Origin: Rhabdobacter roseus
Lineage (GTDB): Bacteria > Bacteroidota > Bacteroidia > Cytophagales > Spirosomataceae
Assembly: GCF_014202275.1 (NCBI RefSeq)
Contig: NZ_JACHGF010000001.1
Span: 248,001 to 312,000 of the forward strand
Reading direction: 5' to 3'
Length of the DNA: 64,000 nt
A program made the position numbers and the translations under genes. Below, in pieces: positions 27,092 to 35,080 of this stretch (the first letter of the stretch is position 1; every line of letters begins with the position of its first letter). Below the pieces are notes generated by a model. The model was not told the DNA's origin and did not search any database. It saw only the letters and a program-made list of their open reading frames with translations.

Positions 27092-27520
27092 ATGAAATCC
27101 TTTAAAAAACAACTAGCAAGCGTAGCGCTGGGGGTACTTTCGCTGCTCTCGGCTTGCGACTCCCCCGAGCTGGCCCAGATCGACGCGCCCCTCGTAGGTA
27201 CCTGGCAGCTGGATGCCGTTACGTACGGGCTTACGGGGATCACCGTTAGGGGCGACAGCCTGCCCTTCACCGAGAGCCGGGAGTACACCACGGAGGGTAC
27301 TTTTACCATCAAGCATGAAGAACGCATGATCGAAACAGGTACCTTCTACACGGGCCGCAACAGCACAGGGCTCCTGTACCAGGAAGCGGTGTACTACCCC
27401 CAAGACACCACCTATCAGGCTTACGAAGTCTCTTCGGAGGGGCGTTTGTATCTGTATGAGCGCAGTGCGCAGGGGGCCGTCCTCGCCGACGGCGCCACGT
27501 ATGAATACAAGCGTCAGTAA
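27092..27520 (+). CDS. Small lipoprotein, lipocalin-like
   Basis: A 142-aa lipoprotein (lipobox ALGVLSLLSAC) with a beta-rich body beginning LVGTWQLDAVTYGL, a pattern common in lipocalin-like and META-type small envelope proteins. It lies 37 bases after the serpin gene and before a terminator, so both share a transcript. A role as an envelope-stress partner is an inference from position only. Confidence 0.65.
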   Translation: MKSFKKQLASVALGVLSLLSACDSPELAQIDAPLVGTWQLDAVTYGLTGITVRGDSLPFTESREYTTEGTFTIKHEERMIETGTFYTGRNSTGLLYQEAVYYPQDTTYQAYEVSSEGRLYLYERSAQGAVLADGATYEYKRQ

Positions 27521-27544
27521 TTGCTGACGTTTTCGGGGTGCGTT

Positions 27545-27585
27545 ATCGTCCGGGGGCTCTGCTTTCGGACGATTTTGTTTTTTTC
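27545..27585 (+). terminator. Rho-independent terminator
   Basis: Perfect 8-bp stem (atcgtccg 27545-27552 / cggacgat 27566-27573) followed by a T-rich run. It ends the serpin unit, ten bases before the next putative ECF-type promoter, which supports the reading that a new transcript starts there. Confidence 0.85.
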
Positions 27586-27594
27586 TTACCGTCG

Positions 27595-27622
27595 TTCCAA
27601 CCTTTTTTCGGGTACTTTACTC
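27595..27622 (+). promoter_or_regulatory. Putative ECF-type promoter, site 3
   Basis: TTCCAACC (27595-27602), 15 bases, then TACTC (27618-27622). The second block is weaker than in sites 1 and 2 (A and TC in the same places). It is 39 bases before the LVIVD gene and directly after a terminator. Confidence 0.5.
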
Positions 27623-27661
27623 TAGCAGGTACCTATTCTACCATTAAACCTTACTAACCGT

Positions 27662-28981
27662 ATGAGAGCTACACGTTTACCACTGCTATTGTTGCTGTTG
27701 CCCGTTTTGCTGCTGGGCCTCGCGTCCTGCAACGACCGTTGCGAAGAAACCCGCATCACCCGGCGCTTTACACCCGTGACGTTATCCCTGCTAGAGCTAC
27801 GTAACGACCTCAAAACGGAGGCCCCGCGCGCCATGGAGCATCCGGGAAAAATCTACGTACGGGACAAGTACCTATTCATCAACGAAGTCAAGGAAGGCAT
27901 TCATATCATCGACAACAGCAACCCGGCCAGTCCGCGCGCGGTGGCTTTTGTGCGTATTCCGGGCAATGGCGACATGGCCGTACGCGGAAATATCCTCTAC
28001 GCCGACAGCTACTCAGACCTGGTAGCCCTGGACATTACCGACCCCACCCAGCCCAAAGAAGTAAGCAGGGTAGGTGAGGTGTTCAAATCGGGCATGTTTG
28101 ACGGCGGCTCGTGGAACTACAACGCTTCCATCCGGGCCATCAACGAGCAGAAGGTAGAGTACGTCACCGAAACCGTCACAACCAACTGCGAAGAAAATGC
28201 CGTGAATCCCGGCTGGTGGTGGGGCGGCGGCGTGGCGTTTCTGATGGCGGATGCGTCCTTCAGCCGCGCTCAATCATCCGTTGCGGCTTCGGCCCCCAGC
28301 GGTGGCGATGGCAAGGGAGGCTCCATGGCGCGCTTTGCCCTCTACGACCGCTACCTCTACACGGTAGGCCAAAATGACTTGAAACTTTTTGATGTTTCCA
28401 ATCCCGCCAAACCCGTCGACTTTGCAACGGTGAATTTGGGCTGGGGCATTGAAACCATTTTTCCGTACAAAGACAAGCTCTTCATTGGCTCCATGACGGG
28501 CATGCACATCTACGACAACAGCAACCCGGCCAGTCCGCAGAAGCTGTCGGTCTTTGAGCACCTGCGCGCCTGCGATCCGGTGGTAGTACAGGACAACATC
28601 GCCTACGTAACGCTCCGTACGGGTACGGCCTGCACCAACGCGCAGAACCAGCTCGACCTGGTGGATATTACTGACCTGACCCGCCCGCAGCTCATCAAGA
28701 GCTACTCCATGCAGAACCCCCACGGGCTGAGTATCGACTACCCTACGTTGTATCTCTGCGAAGGCCAGCACGGCCTGAAAACGTTTGACGTGTCGGATCG
28801 CTTTGGGGTAGACAAAAACCTGCTTTACCACATGAAGAACCTGGACGCCTACGACGTAATTACTATGGGGAAAACGCTGCTGATGATCGGAAAAGATGGC
28901 TTTTACCAGTTTGATGCCACCAATCCCCGCGAGCTACGGCAGATCAGTAAGCTGGTTGTGGGCAAGAAAAACGGTATCTGA
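27662..28981 (+). CDS. LVIVD repeat lipoprotein
   Basis: A 439-aa lipoprotein (lipobox LLLGLASC) built of LVIVD-type beta-propeller repeats. Repeated phrases are IHIIDNSNPASPRAVAFV, LVALDITDPTQPKEVSRV, LKLFDVSNPAKPVDFATV, MHIYDNSNPASPQKLSVF and LKTFDVSDRFGVDKN. Such proteins lie on the cell surface; the binding partner is unknown. One long insert near residues 155-225 contains NPGWWWGGGVAFLM. The next gene, a barrel protein, starts 24 bases later and shares the transcript. Confidence 0.9.
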   Translation: MRATRLPLLLLLLPVLLLGLASCNDRCEETRITRRFTPVTLSLLELRNDLKTEAPRAMEHPGKIYVRDKYLFINEVKEGIHIIDNSNPASPRAVAFVRIPGNGDMAVRGNILYADSYSDLVALDITDPTQPKEVSRVGEVFKSGMFDGGSWNYNASIRAINEQKVEYVTETVTTNCEENAVNPGWWWGGGVAFLMADASFSRAQSSVAASAPSGGDGKGGSMARFALYDRYLYTVGQNDLKLFDVSNPAKPVDFATVNLGWGIETIFPYKDKLFIGSMTGMHIYDNSNPASPQKLSVFEHLRACDPVVVQDNIAYVTLRTGTACTNAQNQLDLVDITDLTRPQLIKSYSMQNPHGLSIDYPTLYLCEGQHGLKTFDVSDRFGVDKNLLYHMKNLDAYDVITMGKTLLMIGKDGFYQFDATNPRELRQISKLVVGKKNGI

Positions 28982-29005
28982 TTCATCCACTAAACAAAGG
29001 AGGCT

Positions 29006-29590
29006 ATGAAAAAGGTACTTATACCGCTGCTGGCGGCGCTGGGCTTCGTTACGGCAGCGATGGGCCAGAATGCGTCGTTTAAAAAAGCGTACGTCAATCA
29101 TACGGAGATCGGCTTGTTGCTGGGAAATGTACGCTATGTACCCTACGTAGGAAGCGGCGAAATGGTAGAAAAACGCCAAAACCTGACGGTGCAGATGTTC
29201 AACGGGCTACAGCTGAGCCGCCGCCTGGCAGCGGGCGTGACCGTAGGAATGGACCGCTACACGGCGGCGCTCGTCACGCCTATCATGGCCGGTGTTCGGT
29301 ATGATCTTACCCGGAAGGAAAATGCCCGCTTCTTTGCCAGCGCCGACGCGGGCTACGGCTTCACTTGGTTTCATTCCGACGCCACCAACTACCATACCCA
29401 GGGCGGGCTAGCGCTCAACCCCGGCCTGGGGCTGCGGTTTGGGAAGCCCGCCGCTACCAATTTTACGTTATCCATGGGTTATAAGTACCAGCAGGTAACG
29501 GTAGACAAGCCGCCGTTCTGGACGGATACTGAACGCACGGAGACGCGCCTGTACAACCGCCTGGCGCTTCGCCTGGGGCTGAGTTTTTAA
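29006..29590 (+). CDS. Putative outer-membrane barrel protein
   Basis: A 194-aa protein with a signal peptide (MKKVLIPLLAALGFVTAAMGQ) and short beta-strand patterns ending in YNRLALRLGLSF, as small outer-membrane barrels do. It is cotranscribed with the LVIVD lipoprotein. A specific function cannot be assigned. Confidence 0.7.
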   Translation: MKKVLIPLLAALGFVTAAMGQNASFKKAYVNHTEIGLLLGNVRYVPYVGSGEMVEKRQNLTVQMFNGLQLSRRLAAGVTVGMDRYTAALVTPIMAGVRYDLTRKENARFFASADAGYGFTWFHSDATNYHTQGGLALNPGLGLRFGKPAATNFTLSMGYKYQQVTVDKPPFWTDTERTETRLYNRLALRLGLSF

Positions 29591-29624
29591 ACGAAAGTAC
29601 CCTACAAGGTACCTCTAGAACGAA

Positions 29625-29662
29625 GAATGGGAAAGACACAAAACGTCTTTCCCATTCCTATT
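29625..29662. terminator. Bidirectional terminator between convergent genes
   Basis: Perfect 13-bp stem (29625-29637 / 29645-29657) with a 7-nt loop. T-rich tails are modest on both sides. It separates the plus-strand barrel gene from the minus-strand isoaspartyl peptidase gene. Confidence 0.85.
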
Positions 29663-29688
29663 TCAGAAATCACTTGTCCGTACCCGCG

Positions 29689-30762
29689 CTATTCTTTATA
29701 GATAAGTACCTCCGAAGTACCGTCGGCTTTGATGTAGCCCCGGTACATGCCGGAGGAATTAAACGGCATGGCGATGTTTCCCTGGCGGTCCAGCGCAATG
29801 AGCCCGCCTTCGCCGCCGCGCTCCACGAGTTTTTTCATCACTACCTCGTCGGCCGCCTGCTGCACGCTCAGTCCTTTGTACTCCATGAGGGCGGATACAT
29901 CATAAGCCACCACCGACCGGATGAAGTACTCGCCGTGGCCCGTGGCCGAAATGGCGCAGGTGGCGTTGTTGGCGTAGGTACCCGCCCCGATGATGGGGAC
30001 GTCGCCCACGCGGCCGTAGCGTTTGTTGGTCATGCCGCCGGTAGAGGTACCTGCCGCCAGGTTGCCGTACTGGTCCAGCGCTACGCAGCCCACGGTGCCA
30101 AATTTTTTACCTTCCACAAAAATCAACTCCTCTTCGGGCGTGCGGGCGCCGGTTTTGGGAGCCGATTTCACGGCCTTCTTTTCTTTTTCAGTATGATCTA
30201 GCTCTACCTTTTCGTCCTTTTGGGCGCGCTCCAAAGCTTTATAGCGAGCTTCGGTGTAGAAATACGACGGATCTACCAGCTCGATGCCCTGCTTCTGGGC
30301 AAATTGCTCGGCCCCTTTCCCGATCATCATCACGTGGGGTGAGCTTTGCATCACAGCCAGGGCCGCCCGGATGGGATTCCTGACGGTAGTGAGGCCCGCC
30401 ACGGCTCCGGCCGAAAGATCTTTGCCGTTCATGACGGCGGCGTCCATTTCGTTTTTGCCTTCGCTGGTAAATACCGCCCCCTTGCCCGCGTTGAACAGCG
30501 GCGAATCTTCCATGACCCGCACGGCGGCCTCGACAGCCTCCAGGCTGGTACCGCCCCGCTTAAGTACCTGGTGGCCCTGCTGGAGGGCCAGCGTGAGGGT
30601 TTCGCGGTAGGCTTTTTCGCGCTCAGGGGTCATGTTTTGGCGCGTAATGGTACCCGCGCCCCCGTGGATCACGAGCGTCACTTTGTCCTGGTAGTTTTGA
30701 GCCAGAAGCGAGGTGCTGGCCAAGAGGCCGCTCAGTAGCAGCGGTGCTAGTAGTTTCTTCAT
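29689..30762 (-). CDS. Isoaspartyl peptidase/L-asparaginase (Ntn hydrolase)
   Basis: A 357-aa type 2 asparaginase/isoaspartyl peptidase with a signal peptide (LLAPLLLSGLLASTSLLAQ), so probably periplasmic. It hydrolyses isoaspartyl dipeptides and asparagine. The autocleavage and catalytic Thr is residue 223 in KKFGTVGCVALDQYGNLAAG, followed by TSTGGMTNKRYGRVGDVP and the substrate-binding IIGAGTYANNATCAISATGH. A Lys/Glu-rich linker just before the cleavage site (about residues 175-215) is the expected flexible loop. Confidence 0.94.
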   Translation of the reverse strand: MKKLLAPLLLSGLLASTSLLAQNYQDKVTLVIHGGAGTITRQNMTPEREKAYRETLTLALQQGHQVLKRGGTSLEAVEAAVRVMEDSPLFNAGKGAVFTSEGKNEMDAAVMNGKDLSAGAVAGLTTVRNPIRAALAVMQSSPHVMMIGKGAEQFAQKQGIELVDPSYFYTEARYKALERAQKDEKVELDHTEKEKKAVKSAPKTGARTPEEELIFVEGKKFGTVGCVALDQYGNLAAGTSTGGMTNKRYGRVGDVPIIGAGTYANNATCAISATGHGEYFIRSVVAYDVSALMEYKGLSVQQAADEVVMKKLVERGGEGGLIALDRQGNIAMPFNSSGMYRGYIKADGTSEVLIYKE

Positions 30763-30826
30763 CGTTTAGGTAAACGGATTTTTACCAAAACTACAAAGAA
30801 AAACGATGCCGCCGGAGGTACTTGGG

Positions 30827-31963
30827 CTAAAGAGCCGGGTCCCAGGCCAGGGTACCTGTAGGGGTAGGTACGGCCGCGGGCTGGGGCTTGGCTACTTCTT
30901 CGAGCTGCCGTACAAACACGTACTCGCTCTGCTGACACCACGTCCGAAACTCGCGCTGGGGGCTGCGGTAGTAGGGAAGCAGTTGGGTAAGCACCGACAG
31001 GTCAAAGGTACTTGCGGTAGCTCCGGCTCCCGAAAGTACCCCGTCCAGGGCGTTGCAGGCCTGCTCGAAGTGCCCCGGCACGGGTACCATCAGCACGGGC
31101 TTACCCAGGTACATGGCCTCACACACCGACTCAAAACCCGCCGTCGTGACCAGCGCGCGGCAGCCTTCCATGAGCCGAAGGTACTTGGGGCCGTTGATGC
31201 GGTGGAAGGTCAGCGTTTCGTCAAGTACCTCTTCTTCGGCGGCGTTGGGCTTGTCCCAGAAGCAGTGCAGGGGTACCTCGGGGTGCTGGCGGTGCCAGGC
31301 CAGGATCTGCTGGCTCAGGCTGTGGTGGGTCATGTACACCAGCAGGTAGGTACCTTGGGTGGGGCGGAGCTGCCGGAGGTCGTGGCGTAGCAGGGGCGGT
31401 ACTACGGCCAAGGTACCTGCGTGGGAGAGCGGGCGGAACGAAAGCGCCAACCTACGGCGGGCCCCCAGGGCCGTGAGGCGGGTGTTGAGGTTGACGAGTT
31501 GCCGGTCGAGCCAGCTTTTTTTAGGAAATGAAAAATGGGGGTGGAGGAGCAGGTACTGGTGCGCAATGCACACCAGGGGGGCCGCCGGGCGGTAGAGGAA
31601 GTTGTACAAGCCGCCCAGCAATTCGTAGAAGTTTACGATCAGGTCGGGCTGGGCTTGCTGCACCCGCTCGTGAATGTAGCGCAGGCTTTTGAGGTACCTA
31701 CCCGCTTGGCGCGAATGCGTTGCGAAGGTACCTGCCAGGTCCAGGCGGGCTTTCTTTTTGTGGTAAATAAGACTGGGGCTGGAAAAAGAGTGGATAGGTA
31801 CCTGCATTTGCTCACGAAAGAAAGCGGGTATTTCCCGGCCTTCGGCCTGGCCCACCAGCACCGCCACCACCTCATGCCCGGCCCGCCGGACGATCTGGCT
31901 CAGGGCTATGGCCTGCGTCAGGTGGCCGCGGCCTTCACCCTGGACTAAAAAAAGGATCTTCAT
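30827..31963 (-). CDS. Glycosyltransferase family protein (MurG/GT28-like fold)
   Basis: A 378-aa protein of the GT-B type. The N-terminus MKILFLVQGEGRGHLTQAIA carries the Gly-rich loop of MurG-like enzymes, and the C-terminal donor-binding part contains LVTTAGFESVCEAMYLGKPV and MVPVPGHFEQACNA. It would transfer a sugar to a lipid or glycan at the inner face of the membrane. It lies 24 bases after a metallophosphoesterase resembling UDP-diacylglucosamine hydrolases; this pairing suggests a lipid-glycan path. Substrate not known. Confidence 0.87.
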   Translation of the reverse strand: MKILFLVQGEGRGHLTQAIALSQIVRRAGHEVVAVLVGQAEGREIPAFFREQMQVPIHSFSSPSLIYHKKKARLDLAGTFATHSRQAGRYLKSLRYIHERVQQAQPDLIVNFYELLGGLYNFLYRPAAPLVCIAHQYLLLHPHFSFPKKSWLDRQLVNLNTRLTALGARRRLALSFRPLSHAGTLAVVPPLLRHDLRQLRPTQGTYLLVYMTHHSLSQQILAWHRQHPEVPLHCFWDKPNAAEEEVLDETLTFHRINGPKYLRLMEGCRALVTTAGFESVCEAMYLGKPVLMVPVPGHFEQACNALDGVLSGAGATASTFDLSVLTQLLPYYRSPQREFRTWCQQSEYVFVRQLEEVAKPQPAAVPTPTGTLAWDPAL

Positions 31964-31987
31964 AGGTACCTATCGTAAAAGAAGCGG

Positions 31988-32866
31988 TCAGAGACCGGCG
32001 GATTTTCGGATGGGGTCGGGAGCAAGGCCGGGCGTATCGGCCCGGAACGCGACGAGACGCTCTTTCCGACCAAAAAATTCGGAAATGGTGGGTTCCTGCT
32101 CGGGGACGTCTTCCTGGTGGTCGGCCTCGTTGTAGTAGAGCAGGCTCCAGGTACCTTCGTGGTCTTCTACCAGCGCACTCATGGACTCCACCCAGTCGCC
32201 GGAGTTCATGTACGTGATGCCGTCGATCTCGCGGATGGCGGGCTGGTGAATGTGCCCGCAGATAATGCCGTCGCAGTGGCGCGAGCGGGCCAGCTCCGTG
32301 AGTTTTTCTTCGAAATCAGAAATGTAGCTCACCGCCATCTTGACCCGCTGCTTGATCTTCTGTGAGAGCGAGTAGTACGGCAGCCCGCGCCAGGCGCGGT
32401 AGCCGTTGTAGAGCTTATTCACCCACAATAAAAACGTATAGCCTACGTCGCCCAGGTAGGCCAGCCACTTGAGCTGCGTCGTAACCGAGTCGAAGACGTC
32501 GCCGTGGGTAATGTAGAAGCGGCGCGTGCCCGACTTCAGGATGTAGTCTTTCCGGATCTGAAAGTGCTTTCCCAGCTTCAGGGGCATGATTTGATCCAGG
32601 AAGTCGTCGTGGTTACCGCGCAGGTAGATCACCTTCGTTTGGTGGTCGTCGATCATTTTCAGCATCACTTTAAAGAAGCCCGTGTGCTTCCGCTTCCAGG
32701 TACCGTATTTTTTTAGCTGCCAGCCGTCGATAATATCGCCATTCAGGATAAGCTTCTTGCACTTGTAATACTTCAGGAAGTTGGTCACTTCCCGGGCCTT
32801 GCAGCCGCTGGTGCCCAGGTGCAGATCCGAGATAACGATGGTACGGAAGTGGGTAGTTTCTTTCAT
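31988..32866 (-). CDS. Calcineurin-like metallophosphoesterase, LpxH-like
   Basis: A 292-aa metallophosphoesterase. The five metal-binding motifs are visible: SDLHLG, LNGDIIDGW, LRGNHDDFLD, THGDVFD and CGHIHQPAI. The order and the long inserted helices resemble UDP-2,3-diacylglucosamine diphosphatase (LpxH) family members in Bacteroidota. It is the first gene of a two-gene minus-strand unit with a glycosyltransferase. It could instead act on another phosphate ester, so I give no gene symbol. Confidence 0.85.
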   Translation of the reverse strand: MKETTHFRTIVISDLHLGTSGCKAREVTNFLKYYKCKKLILNGDIIDGWQLKKYGTWKRKHTGFFKVMLKMIDDHQTKVIYLRGNHDDFLDQIMPLKLGKHFQIRKDYILKSGTRRFYITHGDVFDSVTTQLKWLAYLGDVGYTFLLWVNKLYNGYRAWRGLPYYSLSQKIKQRVKMAVSYISDFEEKLTELARSRHCDGIICGHIHQPAIREIDGITYMNSGDWVESMSALVEDHEGTWSLLYYNEADHQEDVPEQEPTISEFFGRKERLVAFRADTPGLAPDPIRKSAGL

Positions 32867-33129
32867 AGTACAAAAAAGAGTCTTTTTTATTACTTACTTG
32901 TTAATCAGGGATTAACGACAAATGAAGAAAAATGCCCGCAGGTACCTTGGCGATTAACATTGAGGTAATAAAAAGAAAAAATTGGCTTTTTTAGGAGTAG
33001 GAACCATTCTTCCGAGCTGCGAGCCGATCGTCCGGGCCTAGCTACTATTGATCCGAAAATGGGAGCGAGAAAGCAGAATAAGTTATAGTATTGTGATATC
33101 AATTTACTATCACTTATATTTGACATAAC
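32867..33129. other. 263-bp divergent intergenic region
   Basis: No gene seen. It holds the start regions of the metallophosphoesterase unit (minus) and the SPFH gene (plus). The stretch at 33060-33129 is AT-rich and contains the SPFH promoter boxes listed separately. The rest has nothing I recognise. Confidence 0.5.
33091..33122 (+). promoter_or_regulatory. Bacteroidota-type promoter before the SPFH gene
   Basis: A TTG at 33091-33093 and a TATATTTG box at 33115-33122, 21 bases apart, match the Bacteroidota TTG / TANNTTTG promoter. The -7 box ends only eight bases before the ATG at 33130, so the mRNA would start at or very near the start codon (leaderless). Confidence 0.65.
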
Positions 33130-33984
33130 ATGAAAGAAAAAGAACTACGTTCGCAATCGGGCTACTTGTTTTTAGCCCTGGGCCTGCTGTTGCTGGGAGC
33201 TGGAGCATACCTGGTGAGCCTTCAGCAGATCTTTGTAGGGGTACTTTCAGGACTGATCGGTTTTTTTGTTCTGATCGGCCTGTCGGTCATCAATCCCAAC
33301 GAAGCTATTGTGGCCATCTTCTTTGGCGACTACATGGGTACCATGCGCCAGAACGGACTGCGCTGGGTGAATCCGCTCTTTCGGCGGCGGAAGGTGAGCC
33401 TGCGGGCGCGCAACCTGAACGGACAAAAATTAAAGGTAAACGATAAGCTGGGCAACCCCATCGAGATCGCGGCCGTAGTGGTATGGCGCGTGGGCGATTC
33501 GGCCAAGGCGTTCTTTGAGGTAGACGACTACCTGAAGTACGTCGAGATCCAGTCGGAAGCAGCCGTGCGGCACCTGGCGGGTATTTATGCCTACGATACC
33601 ATGGACGAAGAAGTACCTGACGAGGTAACCCTGCGCGACGGCAGCGGGAAGATCAACGAAATGCTGGAGGCCGAGCTTACCGAGCGCCTCAGCCGGGCGG
33701 GCGTGGAGGTACTTGAGGCGCGCATCAGCCACCTGGCCTACGCCTCCGAAATAGCTGGTGCCATGCTCCAGCGGCAGCAGGCCAGCGCGGTGGTAGCAGC
33801 GCGGCGGCAGATCGTGGACGGTGCCGTGGGTATGGTAGACATGGCCCTGGCGCAACTTTCGGCCAAGGGCATTGTACAGCTCGACGAAGAGCGCAAGGCG
33901 GCCATGGTGAGTAATTTATTGGTCGTGTTGTGTAGTGATAAGGCGGCGGCACCCATTGTCAACGCCGGTACCCTTTACCCCTGA
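33130..33984 (+). CDS. SPFH domain-containing membrane protein
   Basis: A 284-aa SPFH/band-7 protein. Two adjacent N-terminal helices ([20 protein letters not shown] and [20 protein letters not shown]) are followed by the SPFH domain ([20 protein letters not shown] ... [16 protein letters not shown]) and a helical end. These proteins organise membrane microdomains or act as protease chaperones. The next gene, three bases downstream, encodes an Arc-like ribbon-helix-helix protein; this pair is common in Bacteroidota and other phyla. Confidence 0.92.
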   Translation: MKEKELRSQSGYLFLALGLLLLGAGAYLVSLQQIFVGVLSGLIGFFVLIGLSVINPNEAIVAIFFGDYMGTMRQNGLRWVNPLFRRRKVSLRARNLNGQKLKVNDKLGNPIEIAAVVVWRVGDSAKAFFEVDDYLKYVEIQSEAAVRHLAGIYAYDTMDEEVPDEVTLRDGSGKINEMLEAELTERLSRAGVEVLEARISHLAYASEIAGAMLQRQQASAVVAARRQIVDGAVGMVDMALAQLSAKGIVQLDEERKAAMVSNLLVVLCSDKAAAPIVNAGTLYP

Positions 33985-33986
33985 TT

Positions 33987-34160
33987 ATGGCCGAAAAGAA
34001 AGCGTTTGTACTGCGGGTGAGCCCGGCTATGCTGAAAGAACTTGAGGCCTGGGCACAGGAAGATTTCCGTAGTGTGAACGGGCAGATCGAGTACCTGCTG
34101 AGCGAGGCGCTCAAAAAGCGGAAGCGCGGACGGGGCAAAGCGCCGGAAGAAGGAGCCTAA
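33987..34160 (+). CDS. Arc-like ribbon-helix-helix protein
   Basis: A 57-aa protein beginning MAEKKAFVLRVSPAMLKELE, then AWAQEDFRSVNGQIEYLL, with a basic tail. The N-terminal strand followed by two helices matches Arc-type ribbon-helix-helix DNA-binding proteins. The start ATG lies two bases after the SPFH stop (33982-33984). Its stop codon TAA (34158-34160) is also the left target duplication of a MITE-like element, so the gene was probably kept intact by that insertion. It likely regulates or partners with the SPFH protein. Confidence 0.85.
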   Translation: MAEKKAFVLRVSPAMLKELEAWAQEDFRSVNGQIEYLLSEALKKRKRGRGKAPEEGA

Positions 34161-34323
34161 GAAGCTGTTTGAGTTAGTTTCTTTAAGCTGCAACGTTGTC
34201 TTTTCGGCTACAACCTCGTTACTTTTCCGTTCCGTAGCCTCCGGCTACGCGCCGAAAAAGTGCCTCGTTTCGCTCGAAAATCCTTCGTTTCGCCATCAAA
34301 TTAATAACTCAAACAGCTTCTAA
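34158..34323. mobile_element. MITE-like element with 16-bp inverted ends and TAA duplication
   Basis: A 160-bp element (34161-34320) with perfect 16-bp terminal inverted repeats: gaagctgtttgagtta at 34161-34176 and its complement at 34305-34320. TAA directly flanks both ends (34158-34160 and 34321-34323), a 3-bp target duplication. No coding capacity. Internal palindromes include cgtagcc/ggctacg near 34229 and ttttcggc/gccgaaaa. Ends and a TNA duplication fit non-autonomous relatives of IS5-group elements; the family is an inference. Confidence 0.75.
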
Positions 34324-34359
34324 GCGGGGCGGGAGGTACTTGGCCGCCCGGCCCGCTTA
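34321..34359. terminator. GC-rich hairpin between convergent genes
   Basis: Stem taagcggg (34321-34328) with cccgctta (34352-34359), plus an inner G/C-rich pairing. It overlaps the stop codon of the response regulator. No long T run, so bidirectional termination is plausible but not certain. Before the MITE insertion it would have followed the Arc-like stop codon directly. Confidence 0.55.
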
Positions 34360-35046
34360 GGCTATCAGCTTGAAGCCTTCACCGTGGAGGTTCATGATCT
34401 GGATGGAGTCGTCGCCGCGGAGGTGTTTGCGGAGCTTGGTAATGTACACATCCATGCTGCGGGCGTTGAAGTAGGAGTCGTCGCCCCAGATCATTTTAAG
34501 TGCAAAGCTGCGGCTGATGGGCTGGTTGAGGTTTTGGCAAAAAAGCCTGAGCAGCTCGGACTCCTTGCTGGTGAGGCGGGTCGTATCGCCGTTACGGCTG
34601 AGCTGCTGGTGCTGGTAGTCGAAGGTATAAGTACCTACCTGGTACACGTTGGATTCCTCGGCGGCCTCGGGCTGGCGGCGGTAGCGCCGCAAAATGGCCT
34701 CAATGCGCAGCAGGAGCTCCTCGCGGTCGAAGGGCTTGGTCACGTAGTCGTCGGCCCCGACCCGGAAGCCCTGAATGGTATCCTCCTTCATGGACTTCGC
34801 CGTCAGGAAAATGATGGGTACTTCGTGTCCGTAGCCACTCATCCGTACTTCCTTGGCCAGCGAAAAGCCATCTTTCTTGGGCATCATGACGTCAAAAATG
34901 CAAAGGTCGTACTGGCCGTCGACGAAGTACTGCCATCCTTGCTGGCCGTCGGTGGCGAGGTCGGTGGGGTACCCTTTGTAGATGAGGTATTCCTGCAACA
35001 ACACGCCCAGGTTGGCGTCGTCTTCTACGAGTAAGAGCTTTGGCAT
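34357..35046 (-). CDS. OmpR-family response regulator
   Basis: A 229-aa two-component regulator. The receiver domain has the acidic start LLVEDDANLG, the phosphoacceptor Asp in CIFDVMMPKKDG and the switch Lys in DDYVTKPFDREELL. The C-terminal winged helix ends SYFNARSMDVYITKLRKHLR, followed by LHGEGFKLIA. It is the second gene of the unit with the sensor kinase upstream, 34 bases after it. It resembles the RprY type of Bacteroides, but target genes cannot be told. Confidence 0.95.
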   Translation of the reverse strand: MPKLLLVEDDANLGVLLQEYLIYKGYPTDLATDGQQGWQYFVDGQYDLCIFDVMMPKKDGFSLAKEVRMSGYGHEVPIIFLTAKSMKEDTIQGFRVGADDYVTKPFDREELLLRIEAILRRYRRQPEAAEESNVYQVGTYTFDYQHQQLSRNGDTTRLTSKESELLRLFCQNLNQPISRSFALKMIWGDDSYFNARSMDVYITKLRKHLRGDDSIQIMNLHGEGFKLIA

Positions 35047-35080
35047 AGGTTGAGTGTGGACCGTCCAGGGCCTTTAGGTT

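Noticed and set aside
30806-31390. A 194-codon plus-strand frame opposite the glycosyltransferase
   Set aside because: Antisense shadow of a gene with clear GT-B motifs.
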